Below, piece after piece: positions 1 through 5,780 of a stretch of DNA of 7,814 bases. This DNA is from Desulfuromonadaceae bacterium. GTDB taxonomy: Bacteria > Desulfobacterota > Desulfuromonadia > Desulfuromonadales > SZUA-540. Under the pieces are notes generated by a model, which saw nothing but the letters and a program-made list of their open reading frames with translations, ran no database searches and was not told the origin of the DNA. Location: positions 1 through 7,814 of the forward strand of contig QKGY01000411.1 in NCBI GenBank assembly GCA_003250235.1. Direction: 5' to 3'. Positions within the stretch are counted from its first letter, which is position 1; every line of letters starts with the position of its first letter. The position numbers were made by a program, and so were the translations under genes.

Positions 1-37
1 CGATGACAAGGGCAAGTATATCGACTTGTACGGTCAT
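1..37 (-). CDS. Possible N-terminal fragment of a minus-strand gene, cut by the left edge
   Basis: On the minus strand an ATG at 37-35 opens a frame of 12 codons (MTVQVDILALVI) that runs off the window. It is preceded by a good Shine-Dalgarno sequence, GGAGGTG (plus positions 40-46), although GGAGG lies only 4 bases from the ATG. The direction matches the upstream M16 genes, and the start lies 95 bases beyond the M16 lipoprotein stop across an AT-rich spacer in which I see no convincing terminator. The short hydrophobic start would suit a membrane protein; CvpA-family proteins begin in a similar way, but 12 residues cannot identify a family. The competing reading is the tail of a plus-strand gene ending in TAA at 80-82. 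I prefer the minus-strand gene because of the ribosome binding site, with low confidence. Confidence 0.35.
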   Translation of the reverse strand, partial: MTVQVDILALVI

Positions 38-132
38 GACACCTCCAGGGTGCAGATAAAAACAAAAGCAACTCTGCCATAATTAGAGCACAGTCTGGTC
101 CTTTTGCAATAAATTAAGTTATTTACCCTTCA

Positions 133-1551
133 TCACTTGCCATCCACCTTCTGCATCGGCATTCCCAATACGTCGGCCACACTGGATAAGCTTTCTTTGT
201 CTCCAACCAGAATGACAGCCTGTTTGTCCGGATGGAGGTAGGTTTTGGCGGCGGACTGAACATCCGCAACGGTGACAGCGGAAAGTCTCTGCCGATAGTT
301 TTTAAGATAGTCGGCGGGATAGCCGTAAAAGTCGAGTCGCATGGTCTGGGTGACGACGTCGTGGCTGTCGGTAAAGCCGAAAACGAAGGAGTTGATCAGG
401 CTTTCCTTGGCCAAATTGAGTTCTTCCTCGCTGACGGGATTCTGCCTTATCCCCTCCATAAGGGTACGCATGAGTTCGACCACTTCACGCGTCGATTGAC
501 TCTTGGTCTCGCACCCGGCGATAAACGGCCCGGGGAGTCTTCGTCCCACCTGGTAATAGGAGTAGACGGAATAGGCCAATCCCCTGTTGGAACGAATTTC
601 GCGCATCAAACGGGAATTGAAGCCCCCGCCTCCGAGGATGAAGTTCATCACCCTGACGGCGTGCAGATCCGGAGAGGATTTGTCGATCCCGACCTCGCCC
701 ATGAGAATGGTGGTTTGGGGAATGTCTTTTGCGGCCCCCCACAGGGAAGGGACATTCGCTTGAGGGATCCCCGGGACCGTCTGAGGCACAAGATTCCCGG
801 CGGGCCACTTTGAGAACAGATCGTTGAGCTGGTTCACCAATTTTTCACGATCAAAATCACCCGATATCGCCAGCCAAAGATTGTTGGGCATGAAATAGCG
901 GCGATGAAAATCGACCAGATCGTCTCTCTGGATGGCCATAACGCTGGCTTCCGTAGGCGTTCGCCCCAAGGGGTGGCCAGGATAAAGGGCGGCCATCAAG
1001 GCCCGTTGGGCCAGCGCACCCGGTTCGTCATCCTGGCGACGAATGCCTTCAATGGCCTGCTTGCGGGCCAGTTCAAAACGGCTGTTGTCGAAATGAGGGG
1101 TGAGAAGGAGAGCGCTCAAAAGATCGAGAGCGTTCGTGAGGTCTTTGGAAGGCACCGAAAGATCCAGGGTGGTGTCGTAGGTCGAGGTCGACACCCCGAG
1201 ATTCGCAGCCAGATATTCCAGGGATTCATCGAACTGATCGGGGTCGTAGGATCCTGCCCCACCGGTACGAAGGGATGCGGCAAACAAGCCGCCCAGGCCG
1301 GTCTTGTCCACCGGATCGCCGATGCTCCCAGCCCCGATCATGGCCGTAACCCCAACCAGGGGAAGTTCATGATCTTCCTTCAGATAAAGCCGAATGCCAT
1401 TGGCAAGGGTGCGTGTCTCCACATCGGGGACCTTGAAAACCAAAGGCGCATAAGTCAGTTGCCGTGGATCAGGATTTTTGGGGGCCAGGGAACAGGCCGA
1501 CACCAGGACAACGAGAAGACAGGTACAAAGACGTTGTGTCAGAACCTTCAT
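133..1551 (-). CDS. M16-family peptidase-like lipoprotein, zinc-less partner subunit
   Basis: 472 residues. The N-terminus is a lipoprotein signal peptide with lipobox VSAC and lipidated Cys20. Ser follows the Cys, which favours sorting to the outer membrane in Gram-negatives. Two M16 half-domains follow, roughly 45-240 and 275-460. Where the family has HxxEH this protein reads GLFAA (residues 88-92), so both zinc-binding His and the catalytic Glu are gone and it cannot bind zinc in the usual way. The second domain keeps the glycine-rich LGGGGFNSR loop (from 307) and the substrate-binding Arg/Tyr pair, R320 and Y327, with the seven-residue spacing known in M16 enzymes. It starts one base after the stop of the catalytic M16 gene, with its AAGGAGG ribosome site inside that gene, so the two should be translated together. 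Most likely role: the second subunit of a heterodimeric periplasmic protease that anchors it to the membrane. Substrate unknown. Confidence 0.93.
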   Translation of the reverse strand: MKVLTQRLCTCLLVVLVSACSLAPKNPDPRQLTYAPLVFKVPDVETRTLANGIRLYLKEDHELPLVGVTAMIGAGSIGDPVDKTGLGGLFAASLRTGGAGSYDPDQFDESLEYLAANLGVSTSTYDTTLDLSVPSKDLTNALDLLSALLLTPHFDNSRFELARKQAIEGIRRQDDEPGALAQRALMAALYPGHPLGRTPTEASVMAIQRDDLVDFHRRYFMPNNLWLAISGDFDREKLVNQLNDLFSKWPAGNLVPQTVPGIPQANVPSLWGAAKDIPQTTILMGEVGIDKSSPDLHAVRVMNFILGGGGFNSRLMREIRSNRGLAYSVYSYYQVGRRLPGPFIAGCETKSQSTREVVELMRTLMEGIRQNPVSEEELNLAKESLINSFVFGFTDSHDVVTQTMRLDFYGYPADYLKNYRQRLSAVTVADVQSAAKTYLHPDKQAVILVGDKESLSSVADVLGMPMQKVDGK

Positions 1552-1552
1552 G

Positions 1553-3043
1553 TCAGAGTTCCTCCTTGCTGAGCGTCGCCACGGTGCGGTTTTCCGGAGT
1601 GAAATATTTTGCGGCCGCCGCCCTGATTTCCTCTGCCGTCACGGTAGCCACCTGCTGGTCATAAGTCACCAGGTATCTCCAGTCGCCGGCCACACTCTGG
1701 TAATACGTGAGCATGCGGGCAAGGCCGTCATTGCCCTGGAGATAGCGCAGATGATCAGCACGAAGCCGGTTTCTGGCGCGTTCAAGCTCCATCTCGGAAA
1801 CGGGCTCACGCGTCAGGCGACCGAGTTCCCCGTAAATGGCCTGTTCGACCTCTTCCAGCGTATGCGGATAACGCGGAACGGCTGAAATCACGAAGAGATT
1901 CGGATAGCGTGACCCTGGAGCCGAAAAGGTGGAGACGGCTGTCGCCAACTGCTTTTCGACCACAAGGGATTTATAAAGACGCGAGGTTCGGCCCTGGGAA
2001 AGAATCAGATCGATCATATCGAACACGTAATCGTCACGATCCGGCAGCGTCGGCTTGTGGAACGCCACCTGAAGCTGTGGCTCCGCCTCGAAGGTGACAT
2101 GAACGCGCTTTTCGCCGCGCTGCTCCGGCTCCACAGCTTCGACCGCCGTAACGGGTGTTCCGGAAGGGATATCTCCGAAATACCGGTCAACCATGGCAAT
2201 AGCCTGCGCCGTGTCCACGTCCCCGACGAGGGCAATAACCGTATTGACCGGCGAATAATATTTATCGTGAAACTCACGGGTTTTCTCAAGGGTCAGGTTG
2301 GCGATATCCGATGGCCAGCCGATAATGGGATAGCGATAGGGATGCATGGTAAAGGCCGTGGCCAGCATGTTTTCATAGAGAAGTCCGTCCGGATTGCTCT
2401 CGTAGGAGCGACGTCTCTCTTCCATGACCACGTCGCGCTCTGTGTAGAATTCTCTCGCATTTTTCATGCGATCCGATTCTATAGAGGCCCAAAGTTCGAG
2501 TTTGTTGGCCGGCAGAGAAATCAGGTAGGTAGTCAGATCCTTGCTGGTAAAAGCATTATATCCGACGCCACCGTTCTCCGAATAAATCCGGCTGAACTCA
2601 TCCTTGACGACAAATTTTTCGTGCTCGGCTTGAAGAGATTTCAGGTGGGCCTTCAGCCGAGTAATCAACTCCGGATTGTCCTGACTGCCCTGATGCTCTT
2701 CCTGAGCCAGTTGAACAGCCGCTTTCTCAATGGCATCCAGGAGAGGCTTTTCCTTCGCATAATCGGTTGTGCCCAGGGTTTTCGTTCCTTTGAAGAGCAT
2801 GTGTTCGAGCAGGTGGGCCACACCGCGATTCTCGCTGGTCTCATCGGTCGCCCCTACCCCGATCGTGATATAGGCGGCAAACGTCGGAGAGTCATGCCTC
2901 TCGACCACGAGCAGTTTCAAGCCATTGGCAAAGGTATGTTCCTGCACCTTCTCTTCCAGGGTCTGCGCCGACAAAACCCCGGGGAAAAACGCGACTATAA
3001 GAAAAAACCAAAAACTCAACCGCTGCAAAGTGATGCGACTCAT
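1553..3043 (-). CDS. Secreted M16-family zinc metallopeptidase, catalytic subunit
   Basis: 496 residues. It begins with a Sec signal peptide (positive start, hydrophobic stretch about 9-22, likely cleavage after LSA at residue 26), so it acts in the periplasm. The inverted zinc motif HLLEH is at residues 77-81. The distal acidic motif ERDVVMEE (202-209) supplies the third zinc ligand, probably E209, seven residues after conserved E202. Between these lies a charged helical insert of about 55 residues (roughly 92-150), as seen in the M16 branch with a GTTDY-EKEKPLL signature. The second M16 domain spans about 225-490. The Arg/Tyr substrate pair of M16 enzymes is absent: V361 and T368 stand at those positions, while the downstream partner has the pair. 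The start at 3043 is set by AAGGAG (plus 3050-3055) six bases upstream. Expected activity: peptide degradation or processing in the envelope. Confidence 0.94.
   Translation of the reverse strand: MSRITLQRLSFWFFLIVAFFPGVLSAQTLEEKVQEHTFANGLKLLVVERHDSPTFAAYITIGVGATDETSENRGVAHLLEHMLFKGTKTLGTTDYAKEKPLLDAIEKAAVQLAQEEHQGSQDNPELITRLKAHLKSLQAEHEKFVVKDEFSRIYSENGGVGYNAFTSKDLTTYLISLPANKLELWASIESDRMKNAREFYTERDVVMEERRRSYESNPDGLLYENMLATAFTMHPYRYPIIGWPSDIANLTLEKTREFHDKYYSPVNTVIALVGDVDTAQAIAMVDRYFGDIPSGTPVTAVEAVEPEQRGEKRVHVTFEAEPQLQVAFHKPTLPDRDDYVFDMIDLILSQGRTSRLYKSLVVEKQLATAVSTFSAPGSRYPNLFVISAVPRYPHTLEEVEQAIYGELGRLTREPVSEMELERARNRLRADHLRYLQGNDGLARMLTYYQSVAGDWRYLVTYDQQVATVTAEEIRAAAAKYFTPENRTVATLSKEEL
1561..1567 (-). 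promoter_or_regulatory. Ribosome binding site inside the upstream M16 gene
   Basis: AAGGAGG lies within the last codons of the catalytic M16 gene, nine bases before the ATG of the lipoprotein gene at 1551. With only one base between stop and start, this arrangement favours translational coupling and a matched supply of the two subunits. Confidence 0.8.
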
Positions 3044-3049
3044 CGGATA

Positions 3050-3055
3050 CTCCTT
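3050..3055 (-). promoter_or_regulatory. Ribosome binding site of the catalytic M16 gene
   Basis: AAGGAG, six bases before the ATG at 3043. It fixes that start, which also gives a clean signal peptide. Confidence 0.75.
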
Positions 3056-3136
3056 ATTGAACAGAATCCATATTCCAGAATCTTTCCAGAGAGTTGAATT
3101 CTGTCTCGATCATCGAAACAGACCCACAAGGTAGCA

Positions 3137-3175
3137 TAAAGGGGTCCTGTCTTCCAGAGACATCCGACCCCTTTA
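3137..3175 (-). terminator. Hairpin after lon, possible terminator or processing site
   Basis: A perfect 10-base inverted repeat, TAAAGGGGTC (3137-3146) and GACCCCTTTA (3166-3175), encloses a second 5-base stem (TGTCT 3148-3152 with AGACA 3158-3162). It lies about 30 bases after the lon stop and about 95 bases before the M16 start. Neither strand has a T-run after the stem; on the minus strand TGCTACC follows. It is therefore not a textbook intrinsic terminator and could instead be an mRNA-stabilising or processing hairpin. The rest of the 3044-3204 spacer holds short CAGAATC repeats and no promoter I would call with confidence. Confidence 0.5.
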
Positions 3176-3204
3176 GGCAAGAAAGCGCAGAATCCCCACA
3201 ATCA

Positions 3205-4449
3205 TCAGGACAGGGGAAGAGCGGAGGAGCTCGAAGCTTCGTCCCGATAAAGCCCGTGCTGACTCCGTGGTGCGGGCAAAATCGTCCGCCTGACTACCTC
3301 CTGTAACGAATCCACAAAAACGATATTCATCTCTTTCAGGACATCCTCTTCCAAATCCTGCAAGCTATCCCGGTTGCGTTCGGGCAACAGCACCGTTCGC
3401 ACCCCTGCCCGTCGGGCAGCCAGCACCTTTTCCTTGACACCGCCTATCGGGAGAATGCGCCCGGACAGAGTCAATTCCCCCGTCATGGCCACGTCGCGCC
3501 GGGCCGGCCGACCGCTGAGCAGGGAAATCAGGGCCGTCGCAATGGTGATTCCCGCGGAGGGTCCGTCCTTGGGAATTGCACCGGACGGCACATGGAGGTG
3601 GATGTCGCTGTTATCAAAGAACTGGGGATCAACCCCGAAGGCCTCGGCATGGGACCGTATGAAGGACAAGGCGGTCTTGGCAGATTCCTGCATCACCTCA
3701 CCAAGGCTTCCGGTCAGGGTAAGTCCCTTGTTCCCTTCCATACGCGCAACCTCGATGAAGATGATATCCCCCCCGGATGCCGTCCAGGCCAGTCCGGTCA
3801 CCACACCAATCCGGTCCTCCTCTGCGGCGACATCGCTGAAATAGGACCTCGGACCGAGCATTTTTTCGACATCGTCGGGCTTTATGACACCCCGGGGCGT
3901 TTTCTTCTGGGCGATTTCCTTGGCGGCTTTACGGCACACCGAGGCAATCTTGCGTTCCAGACTCCGTACCCCGGCCTCGCGCGTGTAGTCTTTGATAATT
4001 TTCAAAACAGTAGCTTCGGAGAATTCCAGTGGATATCTCTCAAGTCCATTCTCAACAATCTGCTTTGGGATCAGATATTTAAAGGCTATCTGCAGTTTCT
4101 CTTCATCGCTGTACCCGGAGAGCTGAATAACCTCCATACGATCTTTGAGCGCATGAGGGATAGGGTCGAGCAAATTGGCCGTGGTGATAAACATCACGCG
4201 GGAAAGATCGAAAGGCACATCCAGATAATGGTCGGTGAAGGTGTTGTTCTGCTCCGGGTCCAGCACCTCAAGGAGTGCGGAGGACGGATCGCCACGGAAA
4301 TCCTGGCCGATCTTATCCACTTCGTCGAGCATAAAAACCGGGTTATTTCCTCCGCCGCGGCAGATCTCCTGAATAATCCTGCCCGGCAAAGCACCAATGT
4401 AAGTCCGCCTGTGCCCGCGGATCTCCGCCTCGTCTTTCATCCCCCCCAA
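3205..4449 (-). CDS. lon: C-terminal fragment of Lon (Walker B to protease domain)
   Basis: 414 codons counted from the TTG at 4449, which is probably the original Leu codon of SLGG and not a true start. Counting from there: Walker B PVFMLDEVDK 37-46, sensor 1 N92 in TTAN, sensor 2 R162 in GVRSLERK, and a protease domain from about 210 to 395. Catalytic Ser298 is in PKDGPSAG and catalytic Lys341 in GGVKEK. All the residues of the Ser-Lys dyad are present. No Shine-Dalgarno sequence precedes the TTG or the ATG at 4440, so separate translation looks unlikely unless ribosomes reinitiate or shift frame. Confidence 0.8.
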   Translation of the reverse strand: MGGMKDEAEIRGHRRTYIGALPGRIIQEICRGGGNNPVFMLDEVDKIGQDFRGDPSSALLEVLDPEQNNTFTDHYLDVPFDLSRVMFITTANLLDPIPHALKDRMEVIQLSGYSDEEKLQIAFKYLIPKQIVENGLERYPLEFSEATVLKIIKDYTREAGVRSLERKIASVCRKAAKEIAQKKTPRGVIKPDDVEKMLGPRSYFSDVAAEEDRIGVVTGLAWTASGGDIIFIEVARMEGNKGLTLTGSLGEVMQESAKTALSFIRSHAEAFGVDPQFFDNSDIHLHVPSGAIPKDGPSAGITIATALISLLSGRPARRDVAMTGELTLSGRILPIGGVKEKVLAARRAGVRTVLLPERNRDSLQDLEEDVLKEMNIVFVDSLQEVVRRTILPAPRSQHGLYRDEASSSSALPLS

Positions 4450-5576
4450 AAATGCCGCCCCATGGCTCGGGCGATGGAACGCCCGAGGGAGGTCTTTCCT
4501 ACGCCTGGAGGGCCGACAAAACAGAGAATCGGCCCCCGGGTCGTCTCCCGAAGCATGCGCACCGCCAGATATTCAAGGATACGTTCCTTGATCTCCTTCA
4601 GGTCATAGTGGTCCTCATCCAGAACATCCTGCGCCTGGTTGATATCCAAATTATCCTCTGTGCCCTTGTTCCAGGGCACGCTACACAGATATTCCAGGTA
4701 AGAACGCGAGACGTTGTATTCGGGAGAGGCCGGATTCATCCGCTCCAGGCGCGACAGCTCCTTGTCTGCCACCGACCGGACCTGCTCGGGCATGTCTCCA
4801 TCCTCAATACGCTTACGAAGCTCGTTCAGTTCTCCCTGTCTCGGGTCTTCCTGCCCCAGCTCCTCCTGGATCTGCCGCATCTGCTCGCGCAGAAGATATT
4901 CCTTCTGGGTTTTGCCGAGCCGTTTGGCCACTTCGGATTGAATCTCTCCCCGTACCTGAAGCTTCTGCACTTCGTTGGTGAGATGGAGATAAACATCCTT
5001 GAGGCGCTCAAGCGGATCGATGATGCTCAGAAGTTTATCCTGCTCACGCAGAGAAAGGTTGAGATATACCGTGACAAGATCCGCCAATTGGCCCGCTTCG
5101 CCAATCTGGTCGATCATTTTCATCACATCGCCGGGCAGCGGACGTCCGGCGGCCATGGCAATTTTGAGCAACACGTTGACGCTCTGGACAAGGGCTTCGG
5201 TAACGGGTCCGGTGGAACTGTGTTCGACAACGAGATCGATGCGGGCAAGAATACAGGGATGGAGTTGAATGGCACTTAACAATCGCACCCGGCGCATCCC
5301 TTCCACAACGACTTTGCACCCCCCTTCCGGGAACCGAAAAACCTGATTGATCCTGCATACGGTTGCGATGCGGCTCAAGTCCTTGAAGCCGCAAGGAACA
5401 CTCCCCTGAATGCAGGGAGCCAGGACCACCAGACGGTCTTCCGCCAAAGCCTTCTCAATGACGGGCATGTCCCCGGACTGGATGAACAGGGGAAAGACCA
5501 TGTGAGGGAAAACCACCTGCTCGCGCATGGGGTGAACGGGAAGGATCGTGGGTATCTGCAGCGCATGATCGATCAT
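4437..5576 (-). CDS. lon: N-terminal fragment of Lon (substrate-binding domain to Walker A)
   Basis: 379 residues as read. The Lon N-terminal domain spans about 10-200 (including PTILPVHPMREQVVFPHM near the start), a charged coiled-coil segment about 200-275, and the AAA+ module begins about 320, with Walker A GPPGVGKTS at 355-363 (Lys361). The frame ends after RHFWGG. Translated alone it would have Walker A but no Walker B, sensor residues or protease domain, so no ATPase or protease activity is expected. It could still bind substrates or form mixed oligomers, but that is speculation. Confidence 0.8.
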   Translation of the reverse strand: MIDHALQIPTILPVHPMREQVVFPHMVFPLFIQSGDMPVIEKALAEDRLVVLAPCIQGSVPCGFKDLSRIATVCRINQVFRFPEGGCKVVVEGMRRVRLLSAIQLHPCILARIDLVVEHSSTGPVTEALVQSVNVLLKIAMAAGRPLPGDVMKMIDQIGEAGQLADLVTVYLNLSLREQDKLLSIIDPLERLKDVYLHLTNEVQKLQVRGEIQSEVAKRLGKTQKEYLLREQMRQIQEELGQEDPRQGELNELRKRIEDGDMPEQVRSVADKELSRLERMNPASPEYNVSRSYLEYLCSVPWNKGTEDNLDINQAQDVLDEDHYDLKEIKERILEYLAVRMLRETTRGPILCFVGPPGVGKTSLGRSIARAMGRHFWGG

Positions 5577-5582
5577 CACAAT

Positions 5583-5590
5583 CTCCTTCC
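5583..5590 (-). promoter_or_regulatory. lon: Ribosome binding site that fixes the lon start
   Basis: GGAAGGAG lies six bases before the ATG at 5576. The adjacent GTG at 5579 would leave only three bases, and the open frame further upstream (to 5618) starts ahead of the site, so ATG 5576 is chosen. Confidence 0.8.
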
Positions 5591-5601
5591 CGGTTTGCAC
5601 A

Positions 5602-5641
5602 GGATACCGAAAATCCAAGGAAAATCCTTTGGATACTGAAA
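5602..5641 (-). promoter_or_regulatory. lon leader: hairpin flanked by direct repeats
   Basis: In the predicted lon leader ATCCAAGGA (5613-5621) pairs with TCCTTTGGAT (5625-5634), apart from one bulged base. An 11-base direct repeat, GGATACYGAAA, flanks it at 5602-5612 and 5631-5641, 29 bases apart. The second copy touches the -10 box. It could be an RNA stem at the 5' end of the message or a pair of protein-binding sites; the sequence does not decide. Confidence 0.4.
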
Positions 5642-5668
5642 GGATAACAGTCGCGGATGGGGTGTCAA
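5641..5668 (-). promoter_or_regulatory. Predicted sigma-70 promoter for lon
   Basis: Minus strand: -35 TTGACA (5663-5668), 16-base spacer, -10 TATCCT (5641-5646, four of six consensus bases). Transcription would start near 5634, giving a leader of about 58 bases. CCCCAT follows the -35 box and resembles a sigma-32 -10 element, but no CTTGAA-type partner stands at the right distance, so heat-shock control is not supported here. Confidence 0.65.
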
Positions 5669-5685
5669 TCGCTACGGAATCCTCT

Positions 5686-5714
5686 TTGACAAACTCCAGA
5701 GGCAGTGGTTAACT
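5686..5714 (+). promoter_or_regulatory. Predicted sigma-70 promoter for pfkA
   Basis: Perfect -35 TTGACA (5686-5691), 17-base spacer, weak -10 TTAACT (5709-5714). The expected start is near 5721, about 60 bases before the ATG. Its -35 box stands back to back with the lon -35 box, 17 bases apart, so a regulator bound between them would affect both genes. Confidence 0.55.
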
Positions 5715-5720
5715 CATCAG

Positions 5721-5750
5721 GACCAGCATTTTGAAATGCTGTATCTGGTC
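5721..5750 (+). promoter_or_regulatory. Stem-loop in the pfkA leader
   Basis: AGCATT pairs with AATGCT around a TTGA loop, and GACC at the left end pairs with GGTC at the right end (or GACCAG with CTGGTC), with GTAT unpaired. The element begins at the predicted transcription start and ends about 15 bases before the ribosome site. There is no T-run after it, so it is not an intrinsic attenuator. A 5'-terminal stem protecting the message, or an operator, are both possible. Confidence 0.45.
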
Positions 5751-5765
5751 ATCGAAAATTTTCAG

Positions 5766-5771
5766 AAGGAG
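5766..5771 (+). promoter_or_regulatory. pfkA: Ribosome binding site that fixes the pfkA start
   Basis: AAGGAG, nine bases before ATG 5781. The longer frame from 5736 would add 15 residues encoded by the leader hairpin and the ribosome site itself and has no upstream site, so it is rejected. Confidence 0.8.
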
Positions 5772-5780
5772 CGAATCAGC

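Larger units (their letters stand above)
3205..5576 (-). pseudogene. lon: lon, ATP-dependent LonA protease, frameshifted
   Basis: Together the two frames cover a whole LonA: N-terminal substrate-binding domain, coiled coil, AAA+ ATPase and Ser/Lys protease. LonA degrades misfolded and regulatory proteins in the cytoplasm. The upstream frame ends in TGA at 4437-4439 just after the Walker A helix (AMGRHF, then WGG). The downstream frame resumes at LGGMKDEAEIRGHRR. In LonA proteins the segment between is almost invariant (GR-x-F-V-R-x-S-L-G-G). Here the four residues after GRHF are missing and one further base is lost, a net deletion of about 13 bases beside a T5-G7 run. Restoring it would give about 794 residues, a normal LonA length. 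All other catalytic parts look intact and neither half shows extra damage, so this is either a recent mutation or an assembly error. Start at ATG 5576: GGAAGGAG lies six bases upstream. Confidence 0.85.

Noticed and set aside
2..82. Tail of a plus-strand gene (ends RVQIKTKATLP, stop TAA 80-82)
   Set aside because: The frame is open from the left edge and cannot be excluded, but 26 codons carry no recognisable motif, and the minus-strand start with GGAGGTG upstream fits the gene direction better.
232..813. 193-codon open frame on the plus strand opposite the M16 lipoprotein gene
   Set aside because: Low-complexity, Gly/Asp-rich translation without motifs, opposite conserved coding sequence.
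2057..3097. 346-codon open frame on the plus strand opposite the catalytic M16 gene
   Set aside because: It is antisense to a well-supported peptidase gene, has no recognisable motif or convincing ribosome site, and is explained by the base composition of the M16 codons.
3592..4608. 338-codon open frame on the plus strand opposite lon
   Set aside because: Shadow of lon, whose Walker B, sensor and protease motifs lie on the minus strand. It also crosses the lon lesion, so its length there has no meaning.
4452..5279. 275-codon open frame on the plus strand opposite the N-terminal half of lon
   Set aside because: Antisense shadow of a conserved gene, with no domain seen.
5655..5668. CCCCAT near the lon promoter as a sigma-32 heat-shock -10 box
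   Set aside because: No CTTGAA-like -35 stands 13-17 bases upstream, and the ordinary TTGACA/TATCCT promoter explains the site better.
5736..5780. Upstream ATG that would extend PfkA by 15 residues
   Set aside because: It lies in the leader stem-loop and ribosome site and lacks a ribosome site of its own. PfkA family proteins start at the MKRIAVLTSGGD position.
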